Below are positions 45,701-57,400 of a stretch of DNA of 64,000 nt, piece after piece. The notes below the pieces were generated by a model, which saw nothing but the letters and a program-made list of their open reading frames with translations, had not been told where the DNA came from and did no database searches. Position 1 is the stretch's first letter. Each line of letters starts with the position of its first letter. The DNA comes from Actinostola sp. cb2023 (Eukaryota; Cnidaria; Anthozoa; Actiniaria; Actinostolidae), in contig JAUJYZ010000447.1 in NCBI GenBank assembly GCA_033675265.1, positions 124,001-188,000 of the forward strand, in the 5' to 3' direction. A program made the translations under genes and the position numbers.

Positions 45701-48700
45701 ATCTGTTATGGTTATGGACTGTAGGATATTGAATTTTATTTGATAAGGAAAGTACAAACCTTTGAATACCTTTTATGGTTACTGAACCCTGTCCTATTGT
45801 TTTAATGGTGGGTCAGGCCATACAAACCTTTGAATAGGTTATTTTGTGGTTACTCTAGCGCACCTTTTGTCCTATTGTTTTAATGGTGGGTCTGCCATAC
45901 AAACCTTTGAATATGTTATGGTACATAAAGACTGTCCTATTGTTTTAATGGTGGTCTGCCATACAAACCTTTGAATAGGTTATGGTTACTAGGTGTCCTA
46001 TTGTTTTAATGGTGCTGCCATACAAACCTTTGAATAGGTTATGGTTACTGGAGACTGTCCTATTGTTTTATTTTTGATTTTCGCGTAAAAGCGAAATTGT
46101 TATTTACAAATGCTGATTGTCGTAATGAATACGTTATGGTTTTTTTTCTTGTTCCATACAAACCTTTGAATAGGTTATGGTTACTGACTGTCCTATTGTT
46201 TTAAATGGTGGGTCTGCCATACAAACCTTTGAATAGGTTATGGTTACTAGACTGTCCTATTGTTTTAATGGTGGGTCTGCCATACAAACCTTTGAATAGG
46301 TTATGGTTACTAGACTGTCCTATTGTTTTAATGGTGGGTCTGCCATACAAACCTTTGAATAGGTTATGGTTACTGGATTGTCCTATTGTTTTAATGGTGG
46401 GTCTGCCATACAAACCTTTGAATAGGTTATGGTTACTGGACTGTCCTATTGTTTTAATGGTGGGTCATACAAACCTTTGAATAGGTTATGGTTACTGGAC
46501 TGTCCTATTGTTTTAATGGTGGGTCTGCCATACAAACCTTTGAATAGGTTATGGTTACTGGATTGTCCTATTGTTTTAATGGTGGGTCTGCCATACAAAC
46601 CTTTGAATAGGTTATGGTTACTGGACTGTCCTATTGTTTTAATGGTGGGTCTGCCATACAAACCTTTGAATAGGTTATGGTTACTAGACTGTCCTATTGT
46701 TTTAATGGTGGGTCTGCATACAAACCTTTGAATAGGTTATGGTTACTAGACTGTCCTATTGTTTTAATGGTGGGTCTGCCATACAAACCTTTGAATAGGT
46801 TATGGTTACTGGATTGTCCTATTGTTTTAATGGTGGGTCTGCCATACAAACCTTTGAATAGGTTATGGTTACTGGATTGTCCTATTGTTTTAATGGTGGG
46901 TCTGCCATACAAACCTTTGAATAGGTTATGGTTACTGGACTGTCCTATTGTTTTAATGGTGGGTCTGCCATACAAACCTTTGAATAGGTTATGGTTACTA
47001 GATTGTCCTATTGTTTTAATGGTGGGTCTGCCATACAAACCTTTGAATAGGTTATGGTTACTGGACTGTCCTATTGTTTTAATGGTGGGTCTGCCATACA
47101 AACCTTTGAATAGGTTATGGTTACTGGACTGTCCTATTGTTTTAATGGTGGGTCTGCCATACAAACCTTTGAATAGGTTATGGTTACTGGACTGTCCTAT
47201 TGTTTTAATGGTGGGTCTGCCATACAAACCTTTGAATAGGTTATGGTTACTGGACTGTCCTATGTGTTTTAATGGTGGGTCTGCCATACAAACCTTTGAA
47301 TAGGTTATGGTTACTGGATTGTCCTATTGTTTTAATGGTGGTCTGCCATACAAACCTTTGAATAGGTTATGGTTATGGTTACTGACTGTCCTATTGTTTT
47401 AATGGTGGGTCTGCCATACAAACCTTTGAATAGGTTATGGTTACTGGACTGTCCTATTGTTTTAATGGTGGGTCTGCCATACAAACCTTTGAATAGGTTA
47501 TGGTTACTGGACTGTCCTATTGTTTAATGGTGGGTCTGCCATACAAACCTTTGAATAGGTTATGGTTACTAGACTGTCCTATTGTTTTAATGGTGGGTCT
47601 GCCATACAAACCTTTGAATAGGTTATGGTTACTGGACTGTCCTATTGTTTTAATGGTGGGTGGTCATACAAACCTTTGAATAGGTTATGGTTACTGGACT
47701 GTCCTATTGTTTTAATGGTGGGTTGCCATACAAACCTTTGAATAGGTTATGGTTACTGGACTGTCCTATTGTTTTAATGGTGGGTCTGCCATACAAACCT
47801 TTGAATAGGTTATGGTTACTGGACTGTCCTATTGTTTTAATGGTGGGTCTGCCATACAAACCTTTGAATAGGTTATGGTTACTAGACTGTCCTATTGTTT
47901 TAATGGTGGGTCTGCCATACAAACCTTTGAATAGGTTATGGTTACTGGACTGTCCTATTGTTTTAATGGTGGGTCTGCCATACAAACCTTTGAATAGGTT
48001 ATGGTTACTGGACTGTCCTATTGTTTTAATGGTGGGTCTGCCATACAAACCTTTGAATAGGTATATGGTTACTGGACTGTCCTATTGTTTTAATGGTGGG
48101 TCTGCCATACAAACCTTTGAATAGGTTATGGTTACTGGATTGTCCTATTGTTTTAATGGTGGGTCTGCCATACAAACCTTTGAAATAGGTTATGGTCCTT
48201 ACTGGACTGTCCTATTGTTTTAATGGTGGGTCTGCCATACAAACCTTTGAATAGGTTATGGTTACTGGACTGTCCTATTGTTTTATTGTTTTAATAGGTT
48301 ATGGGTCTATTGCCATACAAACCTTTGAATAGGTTATGGTTACTGGACTGTCCTATTGTTTTAATGGTGGGTCTGCCATACAAACCTTTGTTACTGGACT
48401 GTCCTATTGTTTTATGGGGTTACTTTGAATAGGTTATGGTTACTGTGTCCTATTGTTTTAATGGTGGGTCTGCCATACAAACCTTTGAATAGGTTATGGT
48501 TACTGGACTGTCCTATTGTTTTAATGGTGGGTCTGCCATACAAACCTTTGAATAGGTTATGGTTACTGGACTGTCCTATTGTTTTAATGGTGGGTCTGCC
48601 ATACAAACCTTTGAATAGGTTATGGTTACTAGACTGTCCTATTGTTTTAATGGTGGGTCTGCCATACAAACCTTTGAATAGGTTATGGTTACTGGACTGT

Positions 48701-51464
48701 CCTATTGTTTTAATGGTGGGTCTGCCATACAAACCTTTGAATAGGTTATGGTTACTAGACTGTCCTATTGTTTTAATGGTGGGTCTGCCATACAAACCTT
48801 TGAATAGGTTATGGTTACTGGACTGTCCTATTGTTTTAATGGTGGGTCTGCCATACAAACCTTTGAATAGGTTATGGTTACTGGACTGTCCTATTGTTTT
48901 AATGGTGGGTCTGCCATACAAACCTTTGAATAGGTTATGGTTACTGGACTGTCCTATTGTTTTAATGGTGGGTCTGCCATACAAACCTTTGAATAGGTTA
49001 TGGTTACTGGACTGTCCTATTGTTTTAATGGTGGGTCTGCCATACAAACCTTTGAATAGGTTATGGTTACTGGACTGTCCTATTGTTTTAATGGTGGGTC
49101 TGCCATACAAACCTTTGAATAGGTTATGGTTACTGGACTGTCCTATTGTTTTAATGGTGGGTCTGCCATACAAACTTTTGAATAGGTTATGGTTACTGGA
49201 CTGTCCTATTGTTTTAATGGTGGGTCTGCCATACAAACCTTTGAATAGGTTATGGTTACTGGACTGTCCTATTGTTTTAATGGTGGGTCTGCCATACAAA
49301 CCTTTGAATAGGTTATGGTTACTGGACTGTCCTATTGTTTTAATGGTGGGTCTGCCATACAAACCTTTGAATAGGTTATGGTTACTGGATTGTCCTATTG
49401 TTTTAATGGTGGGTCTGCCATACAAACCTTTGAATACGGTTATGGTTACTAGACTGTCCTATTGTTTTAATGGTGGGTCTGCAATACAAACCTTTGAATA
49501 GGTTATGGTTACTAGACTGTCCTATTGTTTTAATGGTGGGTCTGCCATACAAACCTTTGAATAGGTTATGGTTACTGGACTGTCCTATTGTTTTAATGGT
49601 GGGTCTGCCATACAAACCTTTGAATAGGTTATGGTTACTGGACTGTCCTATTGTTTTAATGGTGGGTCTGCCATACAAACCTTTGAATAGGTTATGGTTA
49701 CTGGATTGTCCTATTGTTTTAATGGTGGGTCTGCCATACAAACCTTTGAATAGGTTATGGACTGTCCTATTGTTACTACTGGGACTGTCCTATTGTTTTA
49801 ATGGTGGGTCTGCCATACAAACCTTTGAATAGGTTATGGTTACTAGACTGTCCTATTGTTTTAATGGTGGGTCTGCCATACAAACCTTTGAATAGGTTAT
49901 GGTTACTAGGACTGTCCTATTGTTTTAATGGTGGGTCTGCCATACAAACCTTTGAATAGGTTATGGTTACTAGACTGTCCTATTGTTTTAATGGTGGGTC
50001 TGCCATACAAACCTTTGAATAGGTTATGGTTACTGGATTGTCCTATTGTTTTAATGGTGGGTCTGCCATACAAACCTTTGAATAGGTTATGGTTACTGGA
50101 TTGTCCTATTGTTTTAATGGTGGGTCTGCCATACAAACCTTTGAATAGGTTATGGTTACTGGATTGTCCTATTGTTTTAATGGTGGGTCATACAAACCTT
50201 TGAATAGGTTATGGTTACTGGATTGTCCTATTGTTTTAATGGTGGGTCTGCCATACAAACCTTTGAATAGGTTATGGTTACTGGATTGTCCTGTGGGTTG
50301 CCATACCTATTGTTTTACTGGATTGTCCTATTGTTTTAATGGTGGTCTGCCATACAAACCTGTGAATAGGTTAATTGCTGCAGCTCCTGGTCTTCCTGTG
50401 GTTTTCCTAAATGTGATGTTAAACGTACATCAACTTTCTTCAGGCCAACCAATGGATATTAACAATAATACAATTAATTATTTCCTAATGTGATGTTTAT
50501 ACTTTTATTTCCACAATGGATATTAACAATAATACAATTAGTTATTGATAACTTATAGGATTATTTCCACGAGCTCAATGGTGCTTTGTAAGTTCACAGA
50601 CTAATGATTCTCATGGTGAGTGTAACAAACCTTTGTGTGGATGGATTTAAATATCTCTCTACCATAGCTAACATTGCACATCTCAAGTGGTCTTGTCTTC
50701 GATTAAAGACCAGTGTTCCATGACCAACTCTCTTGCTTCCAAATGAACATGTCTGCAACAAAACATGAAGAAAAACACACTCAAATCAATGGATTGAATT
50801 CACTTGAATGTGCATGGTGTTAGCTTTTATTTTTTATTTCAAGATTCGCCCATAAGGCAGGTGTTGTACAATAGGACACAAAGTCCCCTTTAAAATACAT
50901 TACACCATGTCCCACCCAATAAGAAGATTACCCAGTATACCCGACCCCTGATGAATTCCCAATATGAAAAAAATTTATGAAAAATTTATATATATGAATA
51001 TAAATTCACTTAAGGTGAAACATATGCTATATATAAACTAACATCTACAAACAGACATGACATTAATGTGTCGACACTTAGGACAGACTATCTTATAGGT
51101 ACGGACATTATCAGGGTCAAAAACAGTAATTAATCTATTATGATTAGCTTTGGTGGCCTAAAGCAGTAACAGGCATCATAATTGAAAATAAAAGGAGATA
51201 AGGTTATTTTGTAATTAAGGATAACAACTCGATGATCAAGACTCCATATTTATGTTGAAGTGTGTAATGACTAAACGTTTGCAGAAGTTGTCACACAAAG
51301 GCGCAGATCAGAACAGGTGGATAGTTTAGACAGACAGTAGAACTGTGTATAGTAATAACCTACCACCAACGGCTTGGGATGCTGATTTATCGTTGTAAGT
51401 TCATTATACAATAAACTTTCTTCATCACTATCGGCTTCTTTATTTATAGGGTTGAATGCTTCTT
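36166..51464 (-). CDS. Ataxin-7-like Ser/Gln-rich protein, eight 3' exons, 5' end not found
   Basis: Exons on the minus strand: 51464-51364, 50752-50631, 50406-50360, 44574-44048, 41404-41377, 41208-41150, 38241-37998, 36707-36166. They sum to 1670 nt (555 codons and stop after two leading bases) and every junction keeps phase with GT-AG ends. The most conserved-looking block is NQHPKPLV|TCSFGSKRVGHG, FNRRQDHLRCAMLAMVERYL across the first two exons. It recalls the block after the SCA7 zinc finger in ataxin-7 proteins (Cys-Phe-Gly-Ser, Phe-x-Arg-Arg, Met-x-Glu), the subunit anchoring the SAGA deubiquitinase module. The rest is low-complexity, ending in a Gln/Leu tract. The SCA7 finger was not seen in the window. 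Gene reality is near certain; family assignment is moderate. Confidence 0.8.
36737..37580. repeat. 70-bp minisatellite, 12 essentially identical units
   Basis: CAATCTAGCCAACATGATGT to CATATATCAACCAGTC repeats every 70 bp. I saw no differences between units, implying very recent expansion or homogenisation. It begins 29 bp upstream of the exon h acceptor. Confidence 0.95.
37644..37988. mobile_element. Tc1/mariner-type MITE, 345 bp
   Basis: CAGTCGAACTAAGAAAACCG and the complementary right end ending GGTTCGACTG are flanked by TA (37642-37643, 37989-37990). Arms of about 70 bp match inward (GTGGACACCTAAA, GTCTGGAATGTTCATTGTG). CAGTCGAAC ends plus TA duplication fit mariner-like elements. No transposase. 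Confidence 0.8.
37998..38241 (-). CDS. Ataxin-7-like gene, exon g
   Basis: 244 nt; acceptor TTGTTCTAG|, donor AAAAAG|GTGAGC. It encodes NSGTVQVASSLPNGTSPPPI to QQPSSPSQHQQLQQK. A mariner-type MITE starts 7 nt after the donor GT region. Confidence 0.85.
38304..40915. repeat. 13-bp minisatellite, ~200 units
   Basis: CACAGTACCATTA/CACAGTACCATCA repeats with occasional 8-bp short units and ACGTACAGTACC variants. The two unit types form longer repeated patterns. It fills the intron between exons f and g. Confidence 0.95.
40916..41149. other. Short intron segment before exon f
   Basis: Purine-rich on the plus strand (GAGAGGAAACAAG, GAGGGGAGGGGG), so a long pyrimidine tract on the transcribed strand. 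Intronic. Confidence 0.4.
41150..41208 (-). CDS. Ataxin-7-like gene, exon f
   Basis: 59 nt; acceptor GTTTTGTAG|, donor ACACAG|GTTAGT. It encodes (G)KVSASTTGQRESPLLFSTQ. Phase agrees with exon e (28 nt form) and exon g. Confidence 0.78.
41377..41404 (-). CDS. Ataxin-7-like gene, exon e, 28-nt microexon
   Basis: Acceptor CTGTACTTAG|, donor CAAAAG|GTACGT. It encodes LAGQVDQAK plus one base. An alternative acceptor 7 nt further in (CTTGCAG|) would give 21 nt and break phase between exons d and f. The first 7 nt and the acceptor are repeated in the 60-bp array. Confidence 0.7.
41398..42160. repeat. 60-bp minisatellite, 12 units plus partial, carrying a 3' splice site
   Basis: CTGCAAGCTAAGTACAGATA to CACAATGCTTCT repeats every 60 bp; three units carry a 6-bp insert (CTACATGTACAAG). 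On the coding strand each unit contains a pyrimidine-rich tract, CTGTACTTAG and CTTGCAG, a copy of the exon e acceptor and first 7 exon bases. The first unit overlaps the exon. Confidence 0.95.
42182..42280. repeat. Inverted repeat, ~40-bp arms
   Basis: CATGATATTGTAAATTATCA then AGACCGAGGTCTGTGTTA pairs with the segment ending TGATAATTTACGATATCATG, with few mismatches. Confidence 0.8.
42420..42478. repeat. Perfect 28-bp hairpin with 3-nt loop
   Basis: GAACTTGACAGGATAAATCT... (42420-42447) is exactly complementary to 42451-42478 around the loop TAG. Confidence 0.9.
44048..44574 (-). CDS. Ataxin-7-like gene, exon d
   Basis: 527 nt; acceptor GTATTTGCAG|, donor GTTCAG|GTTAGT. Ser/Asn-rich: NLSNFLKAPPPPRNRSVKHN, DMGSIIASIDNPRTLSAPNL, NSNTVSVVQTAPMVAKI. 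Probably disordered. Confidence 0.85.
44681..50359. repeat. 63-bp minisatellite, ~90 units, carrying a 5' splice site
   Basis: CCATACAAACCTTTGAATAG, GTTATGGTTACTGGACTGTC and CTATTGTTTTAATGGTGGGT repeat every 63 bp. The flanks are clean, while about 44890-46190 is heavily degenerate with small insertions and a 90-bp foreign stretch (46065-46150). The last unit runs into exon c. On the coding strand each unit reads TAACCTATTCAAAG|GTTTGTATGG, nearly the real exon end and donor. Confidence 0.95.
50360..50406 (-). CDS. Ataxin-7-like gene, exon c, 47 nt
   Basis: Acceptor ATCACATTTAG|, donor TTCACAG|GTTTGT. It encodes (R)KTTGRPGAAAINLFT(G). Its length (3n+2) is exactly what the phases of exons b and d require. 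Its 3' end and donor are homologous to the repeat unit of the neighbouring 63-bp array. Confidence 0.7.
50407..50630. other. Intron between exons b and c
   Basis: Contains two copies of AATGGATATTAACAATAATACAATTA about 67 bp apart. No minisatellite. Confidence 0.5.
50631..50752 (-). CDS. Ataxin-7-like gene, exon b (conserved block)
   Basis: 122 nt; acceptor TTTGTTGCAG|, donor CAAAG|GTTTGT. It encodes TCSFGSKRVGHGTLVFNRRQ and DHLRCAMLAMVERYLNPSTQ. It is the only part with strong non-repetitive conservation character. Confidence 0.85.
50753..51363. other. Intron between exons a and b
   Basis: AT-rich unique sequence; no gene or array. Confidence 0.5.
51364..51464 (-). CDS. Ataxin-7-like gene, exon a
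   Basis: 101 nt; acceptor TTATTTCAG|, donor TTGGTG|GTAGGT. It encodes EAFNPINKEADSDEESLLYN then ELTTINQHPKPLV. An acidic stretch precedes the conserved block. The entry phase (two leading bases) requires a further upstream exon. Confidence 0.8.
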
Positions 51465-51496
51465 CTGAAATAACATGCAAAATGACATGTCTTTAC

Positions 51497-54400
51497 TGAC
51501 TCTACCAGTACTGGTATAATCACATGAATCCTTACTCTCTACAAGTACTGGTATAATCACATGAATCCTTACTCTCTACAAGTACTGGTATAATCACATG
51601 AATCCTTACTCTCTACAAGTACTGGTATAATCACATGAATCCTTACTCTCTACAAGTACTGGTATAATCACATGAATCCTTACTCTCTACAAGTACTGGT
51701 ATAATCACATGAATCCTTACTCTACAAGTCTACAAGTACTGGTATAATCACATGAATCCTTACTCTCTACAAGTACTGGTATAATCACATGAATCCTTAC
51801 TCTCTACAAGTACTGGTATAATCACATGAATCCTTACTCTCTACAAGTACTGGTATAATCACATGAATCCTTACTCTCTACAAGTACTGGTATAATCACA
51901 TGAATCTTACTCATGAATCTGGTTACTCTCTACTCTCTACAAGTACTGGTATAATCACATGAATCCTTACTCTCTACAAGTACTGGTATAATCACATGAA
52001 TCCTTACTCTCTACAAGTACTGGTATAATCACATGAATCCTTACTCTCTACAAGTACTGGTATAATCACATGAATCCTTACTCTCTACAAGTACTGGTAT
52101 AATCACATGAATCCTTACTCTCTACAAGTACTGGTATAATCACATGAATCCTTACTCTCTACAAACTACTGGTATAATCACATGAATCCTTACTCTCTAC
52201 AAGTACTGGTATAATCACATGAATCCTTACTCTCTACAAGTACTGGTATAATCACATGAATCCTTACTCTCTACAAGTACTGGTATAACACATGAATCCT
52301 TACTCTACTCTCTACAAGTACTGGTATAATCACATGAATCCTTACTCTCTACAAGTACTGGTATAATCACATGAATCCTTACTCTCTACAAGTACTGGTA
52401 TAATCACATGAATCCTTACTCTCTACAAGTACTGGTATAATCACATGAATCCTTACTCTCTACAAGTACTGGTATATAATCACATGAATCCTTACTCTCT
52501 ACAAGTACTGGTATAATCACATGAATCCTTACTCTCTACAAGTACTGGTATAATCACATGAATCCTTACTCTCTACAAGTACTGGTATAATCACATGAAT
52601 CCTTACTCTCTACAAGTACTGGTATAATCACATGAATCCTTACTCTCTACAAGTACTGGTATAATCACATGAATCCTTACTCTCTACAAGTACTGGTATA
52701 TCTACACTGAATCCTTACTCTCTACAAGTACTGGTATAATCACATGAATCCTTACTCTCTACAAGTACTGGTATAATCTGGTATAATCACATGAATCCTT
52801 ACTCTCTACAAGTACTGGTATAATCACATGAATCCTTACTCTCTACAAGTACTGGTATAATCACATGAATCCTTACTCTCTACAAGTACTGGTATAATCA
52901 CATGAATCCTTACTCTCTACAAGTACTGGTATAATCACATGAATCCTTACTCTCTACAAGTACTGGTATAATCACATGAATCCTTACTCTCTACAAGTAC
53001 TGGTATAATCACATGAATCCTTACTCTCTACAAGTACTGGTATAATCACATGAATCCTTACTCTCTACAAGTACTGGTATAATCACATGAATCCTTACTC
53101 TCTACAAGTACTGGTATAATCACATGAATCCTTACTCTCTACAAGTACTGGTATAATCACATGAATCCTTACTCTCTACAAGTACTGGTATAATCACATG
53201 AATCCTTACTCTCTACAAGTACTGGTATAATCACATGAATCCTTACTCTCTACAAGTACTGGTATAATCACATGAATCCTTACTCTCTACAAGTACTGGT
53301 ATAATCACATGAATCCTTACTCTCTCTACAAGTACTGGTATAATCACATGAATCCTTACTCTCTACAAGTACTGGTATAATCACATGAATCCTTACTCTC
53401 TACAAGTACTGGTATAATCACATGAATCCTTACTCTTACTACTGAATCCTTACAAGTACTGGTATAATCACATGAATCCTTACTCTCTACAAGTACTGGT
53501 ATAATCACATGAATCCTTACTCTCTACAAGTACTGGTATAATCACATGAATCCTTACTCTCTACAAGTACTGGTATAATCACATGAATCCTTACTCTCTA
53601 CAAGTACTGGTATAATCACATGAATCCTTACTCTCTACAAGTACTGGTATAATCACATGAATCCTTACTCTCTACAAGTACTGGTATAATCACATGAATC
53701 CTTACTCTCTACAAGTACTGGTATAATCACATGAATCCTTACTCTCTACAAGTACTGGTATAATCACATGAATCCTTACTCTCTACAAGTACTGGTATAA
53801 TCACATGAATCCTTACTCTCTACAAGTACTGGTATAATCACATGAATCCTTACTCTCTACAAGTACTGGTATAATCACATGAATCCTTACTCTCTACAAG
53901 TACTGGTATAATCACATGAATCCTTACTCTCTACAAGTACTGGTATAATCACATGAATCCTTACTCTCTACAAGTACTGGTAATCACATGAATCACATGA
54001 ATCCTTACTCTCTACAAGTACTGGTATAATCACATGAATCCTTACTCTCTACAAGTACTGGTATAATCACATGAATCCTTACTCTCTACAAGTACTGGTA
54101 TAATCACATGAATCCTTCCTCTCTACAAGTACTGGTATAATCACATGAATCCTTACTCTCTACAAGTACTGGTATAATCACATGAATCCTTACTCTCTAC
54201 AAGTACTGGTATAATCACATGAATCCTTACTCTCTACAAGTACTGGTATAATCACATGAATCCTTACTCTCTACAAGTACTGGTATAATCACATGAATCC
54301 TTACTCTCTACTACTGGTATAATCACAGAATCCTTACTCTCTACTGGTATAATCACATGAATCCTTACTCTCTACAAGTACTGGTATATCACATGAATCC

Positions 54401-57400
54401 TTACTCTCTACAAGTACTGGTATAATCACATGAATCCTTACTCTCTACAAGTACTGGTATAATCACATGAATCCTTACTCTCTACAAGTACTGGTATAAT
54501 CACATGAATCCTTACTCTCTACAAGTACTGGTATAATCACATGAATCCTTACTCTCTACAAGTACTGGTATAATCACATGAATCCTTACTCTCTACAAGT
54601 ACTGGTATAATCACATGAATCCTTACTCTCTACAAGTACTGGTATAATCACATGAATCCTTACTCTCTACAAGTACTGGTATAATCACATGAATCCTTAC
54701 TCTCTACAAGTACTGGTATAATCACATGAATCCTTACTCTCTACAAGTACTGGTATAATCACATGAATCCTTACTCTCTACAAGTACTGGTATAATCACA
54801 TGAATCCTTACTCTCTACAAGTACTGGTATAATCACATGAATCCTTACTCTCTCTACAAGTACTGGTATAATCACATGAATCCTTACTCTCTACAAGTAA
54901 CTGGTATAATCACATGAATCCTTACTCTCTACAAGTACTGGTATAATCACATGAATCCTTACTCTCTACAACTGGTATCACATGGTATAATCACATGAAT
55001 CCTCCTACTCTCTACAAGTACTGGTATAATCACATGAATCCTTACTCTCTACAAGTACTGGTATAATCACATGGTACTGGTATAATCACATGAATCCTTA
55101 CTCTCTACAAGTACTGGTATAATCACATGAATCCTTACTCTCTACAAGTACTGTATATATGAATCCTTACTCTCTACAATCACATGAATCCTTACTCTCT
55201 ACAAGTACTGGTATAATCACATGAATCCTTACTCTCTACAAGTACTGGTATAATCACATGAATCCTTACTCTCTACAAGTACTGGTATAATCACATGAAT
55301 CCTTACTCTCTACAAGTACTGGTATAATCACATGAATCCTTACTCTCTACAAGTACTGGTATAATCACATGAATCCTTACTCTCTACAAGTACTGGTATA
55401 ATCACATGAATCCTTACTCTCTACAAGTACTGGTATAATCACATGAATCCTTACTCTCTACAAGTACTGGTATAATCACATGAATCCTTACTCTCTACAA
55501 GTACTGGTATAATCACATGAATCCTTACTCTCTACAAGTACTGGTATAATCACATGAATCCTTACTCTCTACAAGTACTGGTATAATCACATGAATCCTT
55601 ACTCTCTACAAGTACTGGTATAATCACATGAATCCTTACTCTCTACAAGTACTGGTATAATCACATGAATCCTTACTCTCTACAAGTACTGGTATAATCA
55701 CATGAATCCTTACTCTCTACAAGTACTGGTATAATCACATGAATCCTTACTCTCTACAAGTACTGGTATAATCACATGAATCCTTACTCTCTACAAGTAC
55801 TGGTATAATCACATGAATCCTTACTCTCTACAAGTACTGGTATAATCACATGAATCCTTACTCTCTACAAGTACTGGTATAATCACATGAATCCTTACTC
55901 TCTACAAGTACTGGTATATAATCACATGAATCCTTACTCTCTACAAGTACTGGTATAATCACATGAATCCTTACTCTCTACAAGTACTGGTATAATCACA
56001 TGAATCCTTACTCTCTACAAGTACTGGTATAATCACATGAATCCTTACTCTCTACAAGTACTGGTATAATCACATGAATCCTTACTCTCTACAAGTACTG
56101 GTATAATCACATGAATCCTTACTCTCTACAAGTACTGGTATAATCACATGAATCCTTACTCTCTACAAGTACTGGTATAATCACATGAATCCTTACTCTC
56201 TACAAGTACTGGTATAATCACATGAATCCTTACTCTCTACAAGTACTGGTATAATCACATGAATCCTTACTCTCTACAAGTACTGGTATAATCACATGAA
56301 TCCTTACTCTCTACAAGTACTGGTATAATCACATGAATCCTTACTCTCTACAAGTACTGGTATAATCACATGAATCCTTACTCTCTACAAGTACTGGTAT
56401 AATCACATGAATCCTTACTCTCTACAAGTACTGGTATAATCACATGAATCCTTTACTCTCTACAAGTACTGGTATAATCACATGAATCCTTACTCTCTAC
56501 AAGTACTGGTATAATCACATGAATCCTTATACAAGTACTGGTATAATCACATGAATCCTTACTCTCTACAAGTACTGGTATAATCACATGAATCCTTACT
56601 CTCTACAAGTACTGGTATAATCACATGAATCCTTACTCTCTACAAGTACTGGTATAATCACATGAATCCTTACTCTCTACAAGTACTGGTATAATCACAT
56701 GAATCCTTACTCTCTACAAGTACTGGTATAATCACATGAATCCTTACTCTCTACAAGTACTGGTATAATCACATGAATCCTTACTCTCTACAAGTACTGG
56801 TATAATCACATGAATCCTTACTCTCTACAAGTACTGGTATAATCACATGAATCCTTACTCTCTACAAGTACTGGTATAATCACATGAATCCTTACTCTCT
56901 ACAAGTACTGGTATAATCACATGAATCCTTACTCTCTACAAGTACTGGTATAATCACATGAATCCTTACTCTCTACAAGTACTGGTATAATCACATGAAT
57001 CCTTACTCTCTACAAGTACTGGTATAATCACATGAATCCTTACTCTCTACAAGTACTGGTATAATCACATGAATCCTTACTCTCTACAAGTACTGGTATA
57101 ATCACATGAATCCTTACTCTCTACAAGTACTGGTATAATCACATGAATCCTTACTCTCTACAAGTACTGGTATAATCACATGAATCCTTACTCTCTACAA
57201 GTACTGGTATAATCACATGAATCCTTACTCTCTACAAGTACTGGTATAATCACATGAATCCTTACTCTCTACAAGTACTGGTATAATCACATGAATCCTT
57301 ACTCTCTACAAGTACTGGTATAATCACATGAATCCTTACTCTCTACAAGTACTGGTATAATCACATGAATCACATGAATCTTACTCTCTACAAGTACTGG

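Noticed and set aside
46201..50203. Repeated frames in the 63-bp array (VLMVGLPYKPLNRLWLLDCP)
   Set aside because: The period is divisible by 3; the array is intronic and its unit is derived from a splice junction.
50631..50752. Direct splicing of exon b to exon d in the ataxin-7-like gene
   Set aside because: Exon b ends in phase 2 and exon d needs phase 1, so a direct join would hit a stop; the 47-nt exon c resolves this.
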